From NCBI GenBank assembly GCA_021159845.1, contig JAGHDS010000457.1, forward strand, positions 1 to 7,338: a stretch of DNA of 7,338 bases. The letters are read 5' to 3'. Positions 6,195 through 7,338 of this stretch are shown in pieces. Positions within the stretch are counted from its first letter, which is position 1; the number at the start of each line of letters is the position of its first letter. Position numbers and translations under genes: made by a program. The notes beneath the pieces are model-generated. The model was not told the origin of the DNA and did not search any database. It saw nothing but the letters and a program-made list of their open reading frames with translations. The stretch comes from Anaerolineae bacterium. Its GTDB lineage: Bacteria; Chloroflexota; Anaerolineae; DUEN01.

Positions 6195-6983
6195 ATGCAG
6201 TGGGAAGAGCTGACGGGGGGCGAGTTCGAGGCAGCCGTCGAGAAGGCGGCTGGGGTGTGCATCCTCCCCATCGGGGTGATCGAATATCATGGACCGCACT
6301 TACCGTTGGGCACGGACTCACTGACGGCTCATGCGCTCGCCAGCGAGGCCGCGCGGCGTGAACCGGCCATCGTGTTTCCCGCTTACTATTTCGGTGTGAA
6401 TGTGGAGACAAAGCACTTCCCGGGTGGCATCGTCATCAGAGATCATCTGCTGCTGGAGCTACTGGAGAACGTGTGCGACGAGATCAGCCGCAACGGATTG
6501 AAGAAGATCGTGCTTCTCAGCGGGCACGGTGGCAATCGGTTCTTGCTGCCTTTGTTCGTCCAGTTGATGCTCGATAAGGGCAAGGATTATACGCTGTATT
6601 ACGTGTATGGGCTAAATGACGAGGAGGCGCGTAAGCAGGTTCTGGAAACCAAGGTGCATGGGCACGCGTGTGAGTACGAGGCCAGCATCATGTTGCACAT
6701 CTACCCGCAGTTGGTGAAGATGGATGCGCTGGATCCCGAACACTGGTGGGCCCCCCAGGATCGACTTGGGGACCTGGGCCAGCGGGTATATACGCCAGCG
6801 GATTGGTTCAGCCGGTTCCCCGAGCACTGTGCCGGTGATCCCCGCCCGGCCTCGGCGGAGAAGGGAAGGGTGCTATTCGAAGCACTGGTATCCGACCTGG
6901 CCGACATCATTAAGGCCATCAAGGCTGACACAGCCGCGCCGGAGGCTTACGCCACATTCGAGCAGCGTATCTACCGCCGTTAG
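6195..6983 (+). CDS. Creatininase-family metal-dependent hydrolase
   Basis: This 262-residue protein is of the creatininase superfamily (PF02633), whose members are amidohydrolases or ring-opening hydrolases with two metal ions in a single-domain alpha/beta fold. The first metal motif is GVIEYHGPHLPLGTD (27-41), with E30, H32 and D41 as ligands. The second is LLSGHGGN (107-114) with H111. The third is HGHACEYEAS (155-164), where E160 is the likely ligand or catalytic residue. The length is standard. The start is set by GGAGG (6184-6188), six bases before the ATG. The gene lies between a sugar kinase and a hydroxyacid dehydrogenase, and no creatine, hydantoin or mycofactocin genes are near, so true creatininase activity is unlikely. 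In Thermotoga a creatininase-superfamily protein opens the ring of an oxidised inosose in inositol catabolism, and that is a reasonable alternative role here. A lactone- or amide-hydrolysing role is also possible. Confidence 0.88.
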   Translation: MQWEELTGGEFEAAVEKAAGVCILPIGVIEYHGPHLPLGTDSLTAHALASEAARREPAIVFPAYYFGVNVETKHFPGGIVIRDHLLLELLENVCDEISRNGLKKIVLLSGHGGNRFLLPLFVQLMLDKGKDYTLYYVYGLNDEEARKQVLETKVHGHACEYEASIMLHIYPQLVKMDALDPEHWWAPQDRLGDLGQRVYTPADWFSRFPEHCAGDPRPASAEKGRVLFEALVSDLADIIKAIKADTAAPEAYATFEQRIYRR

Positions 6984-7031
6984 GGACGATCTCCAGTCCG
7001 ATGAGCGGTATATGGGGGATGGGGACCGGAC

Positions 7032-7338
7032 ATGAGACCACGGGTGTGGGTGGAGCGCAAGCTAGATCCGGAGGTGTTGGCTCGCCTCGCTATGGAGGTC
7101 GAGGCGATCACCGAGACGAGCATGGGTAACTTGCCCGGCTGCCATGCGGCTATAATCAGCTCCCGACCAATCGCGGACGGTGCGTTTATGGATCGCGCAG
7201 GGCCCACCCTGCGGGTGATCGCCCGGACGGGGGTAGGCGTGGATAACGTGGATATCCCGGCGGCGACGGAGCGGGGCATCCTGGTGGTGAACACGCCGGA
7301 TGCTCCTACCGAGTCCACGGCTGAACACACAGTTGCCC
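7032..7338 (+). CDS. D-2-hydroxyacid dehydrogenase (phosphoglycerate dehydrogenase-like), 3' truncated by window end
   Basis: The frame is open for 102 codons to the right edge. It shows the N-terminal catalytic half-domain of the D-isomer-specific 2-hydroxyacid dehydrogenase family: GCHAAIISSRPIADGAF (residues 36-52), then LRVIARTGVGVDNVDI with the substrate-carboxylate loop RTGVGVDN, then AATERGILVVNTPDA and TESTAEHTVA, which leads into the missing Rossmann domain. The ATG at 7032 is the first start after an in-frame stop at 7002-7004. Only a weak G-rich Shine-Dalgarno stretch (7014-7024) precedes it. It begins 48 bases after the creatininase-like gene on the same strand, so it probably belongs to the same cluster. 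Hydroxypyruvate, glyoxylate, phosphoglycerate or a sugar-acid product could be its substrate; the missing C-terminal part prevents a choice. Confidence 0.9.
   Translation, partial: MRPRVWVERKLDPEVLARLAMEVEAITETSMGNLPGCHAAIISSRPIADGAFMDRAGPTLRVIARTGVGVDNVDIPAATERGILVVNTPDAPTESTAEHTVA

Noticed and set aside
6195..6983. True creatininase, or mycofactocin-type (MftE) peptidase
   Set aside because: The family motifs match, but no creatine-degradation or mycofactocin genes are present; the neighbours are all sugar enzymes.

Overview
The window is a GC-rich bacterial segment made mostly of carbohydrate-catabolism genes with strong Shine-Dalgarno sites. The enzyme families, the GC-biased codon use and the style of the proteins suggest a thermophile-like or environmental member of the Chloroflexota or a similar lineage. 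That placement is inference, because no rRNA or other marker gene is present.

Layout. Bases 2-88 are the last 28 codons of an upstream + strand gene. A good sigma70-type promoter (98-126) then drives a sugar phosphate isomerase/epimerase-like TIM-barrel gene (183-1022). This unit ends at a perfect 11-bp hairpin (1108-1137), which also lies downstream of a convergent minus-strand gene. That gene (1150-1691) encodes a redoxin/thioredoxin-family protein and is broken by a one-base frameshift. Its 5' end overlaps, out of frame, the first ~23 codons of a different small thioredoxin-fold protein (start 1720), so the locus looks like a deletion-fused relic. A non-coding stretch (1721-1995) holds a short inverted repeat and an extended -10 promoter. 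It is followed by a single aldo/keto reductase gene (1996-2979) with its own terminator hairpin (3058-3085).

From 3127 to the right edge runs a tight + strand cluster with gaps of 45, 8, 39 and 48 bases: a class I LacD/DeoC-type aldolase, a zinc-dependent medium-chain dehydrogenase, a PfkB-family sugar kinase, a creatininase-family metallohydrolase, and the start of a D-2-hydroxyacid (phosphoglycerate dehydrogenase-like) dehydrogenase that is cut by the window end.

How the genes may work together. The Zn-dehydrogenase could oxidise a polyol or cyclitol to a keto-sugar, the PfkB kinase could phosphorylate it, and the LacD-like aldolase could cleave the phosphorylated ketose into triose units. 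The creatininase-like enzyme, the TIM-barrel epimerase, the Zn-dehydrogenase and the PfkB kinase together also recall the set described for ring-opening inositol catabolism in Thermotoga (IolM/IolN/IolO type). The substrate cannot be fixed from sequence alone. No mobile element, CRISPR array, tRNA or rRNA was seen.
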